From: Phymatolithon calcareum
Lineage: Eukaryota > Rhodophyta > Florideophyceae > Hapalidiales
Assembly (NCBI GenBank): GCA_977006965.1
Contig: OZ345363.1
Span: forward strand, 1,674,001 to 1,738,000
Reading direction: 5' to 3'
Length of the DNA: 64,000 nt
The notes under the pieces were generated by a model that worked only from the letters and a program-made list of their open reading frames with translations, was not told where the DNA came from and searched no databases. The position numbers and the translations under genes are program-made. Positions 63,850 through 64,000 of this stretch are shown here, one piece after another (positions within the stretch are counted from its first letter, which is position 1; each line of letters opens with the position of its first letter).

Positions 63850-64000
63850 GAAAGGCTGCAATTAGAAGGATGGGAGAGGAAGGGACTGATCAACTCACTA
63901 ACAGTTTTGCCATCAAGTGGTCACTTGGAATGTTCCCTCCAATGAGCACCTCCGCCATTATCGAGATTAAACGCCAATATGGGAAAGATGCCATCGAAGA
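63850..64000 (+). mobile_element. LINE-H-like C-terminal fragment at window end
   Basis: The plus frame reads FAIKWSLGMFPPMSTSAIIE and QYGKDAIE, matching the LINE-H peptide at 24.5 kb (IK-SFGMFLPMSTS, GKDSIE). A stop lies just before it. It runs off the window. Confidence 0.6.

Noticed and set aside
1-64000. CRISPR array, bacterial operons, ribosome binding sites, integrated phage
   Set aside because: No regularly spaced repeats; the genes, LINEs and mitochondrial targeting signals show a eukaryotic nuclear sequence.

Overview
This is a transposon-rich nuclear window from a eukaryote. It holds only a few host genes with long uninterrupted reading frames: a mitochondrial import-motor DnaJ protein (PAM18/TIM14 type), the cysteine desulfurase NFS1, a 1372-residue membrane protein with C-terminal Sel1-like repeats, a 79-residue secreted protein and one GC-rich unknown. 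Intron-poor genes with C-ending codons, packed into a short island between degraded LINEs, piggyBac and hAT elements, make a florideophyte red alga my best guess. That is inference only; no organelle or rRNA marker is present.

Layout. 1-7.5 kb: old repeats, weak GC-rich reading frames, and a 1.25-kb repeat (2714-3962) that recurs at 45.3-47.4 kb. 7.5-12.8 kb: 5'-truncated LINE tails. 13.8-22.4 kb: the gene island (GC-rich unknown, PAM18, NFS1, Sel1 protein). 22.5-28.2 kb: LINE fragments of several families. 28.2-40.4 kb: three piggyBac-like elements, the last two directly abutting, with a 5'-truncated LINE between the first and second. 40.4-45.3 kb: RNase H-bearing LINE remnants, a tRNA-like element and hairpins. 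45.3-47.4 kb: second copy of the 1.25-kb repeat, split by a retroposed cDNA-like insert. 47.6-57.6 kb: four LINE reverse transcriptase regions nested in one another, including the longest open LINE ORF (50732-53535). 57.8-62.8 kb: a LINE palindrome carrying a hAT inside a hAT, followed by another LINE RT. 63.5 kb: small secreted-protein gene.

Working names for the non-LTR families are LINE-A to LINE-I. LINE-D covers both an RT region and tails I first saw separately; LINE-H is named after its 3' UTR. Many insertions have clear target-site duplications (TSDs), so their order can be read from the sequence.

Main points. (1) The piggyBac-like elements are flanked by CTAG rather than the TTAA known for the superfamily, and a paralogous unoccupied site shows a single 4-mer. 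(2) LINE-C ends in an oligo(C) run directly against its TSD. (3) Several LINE copies form inverted pairs whose arms share private substitutions. (4) At least seven LINE families share a C-terminal HRQLA...GRFP module. The host genes are not an operon; PAM18 and NFS1 are convergent, and NFS1 and the Sel1 gene are divergent from a 277-bp shared upstream region.
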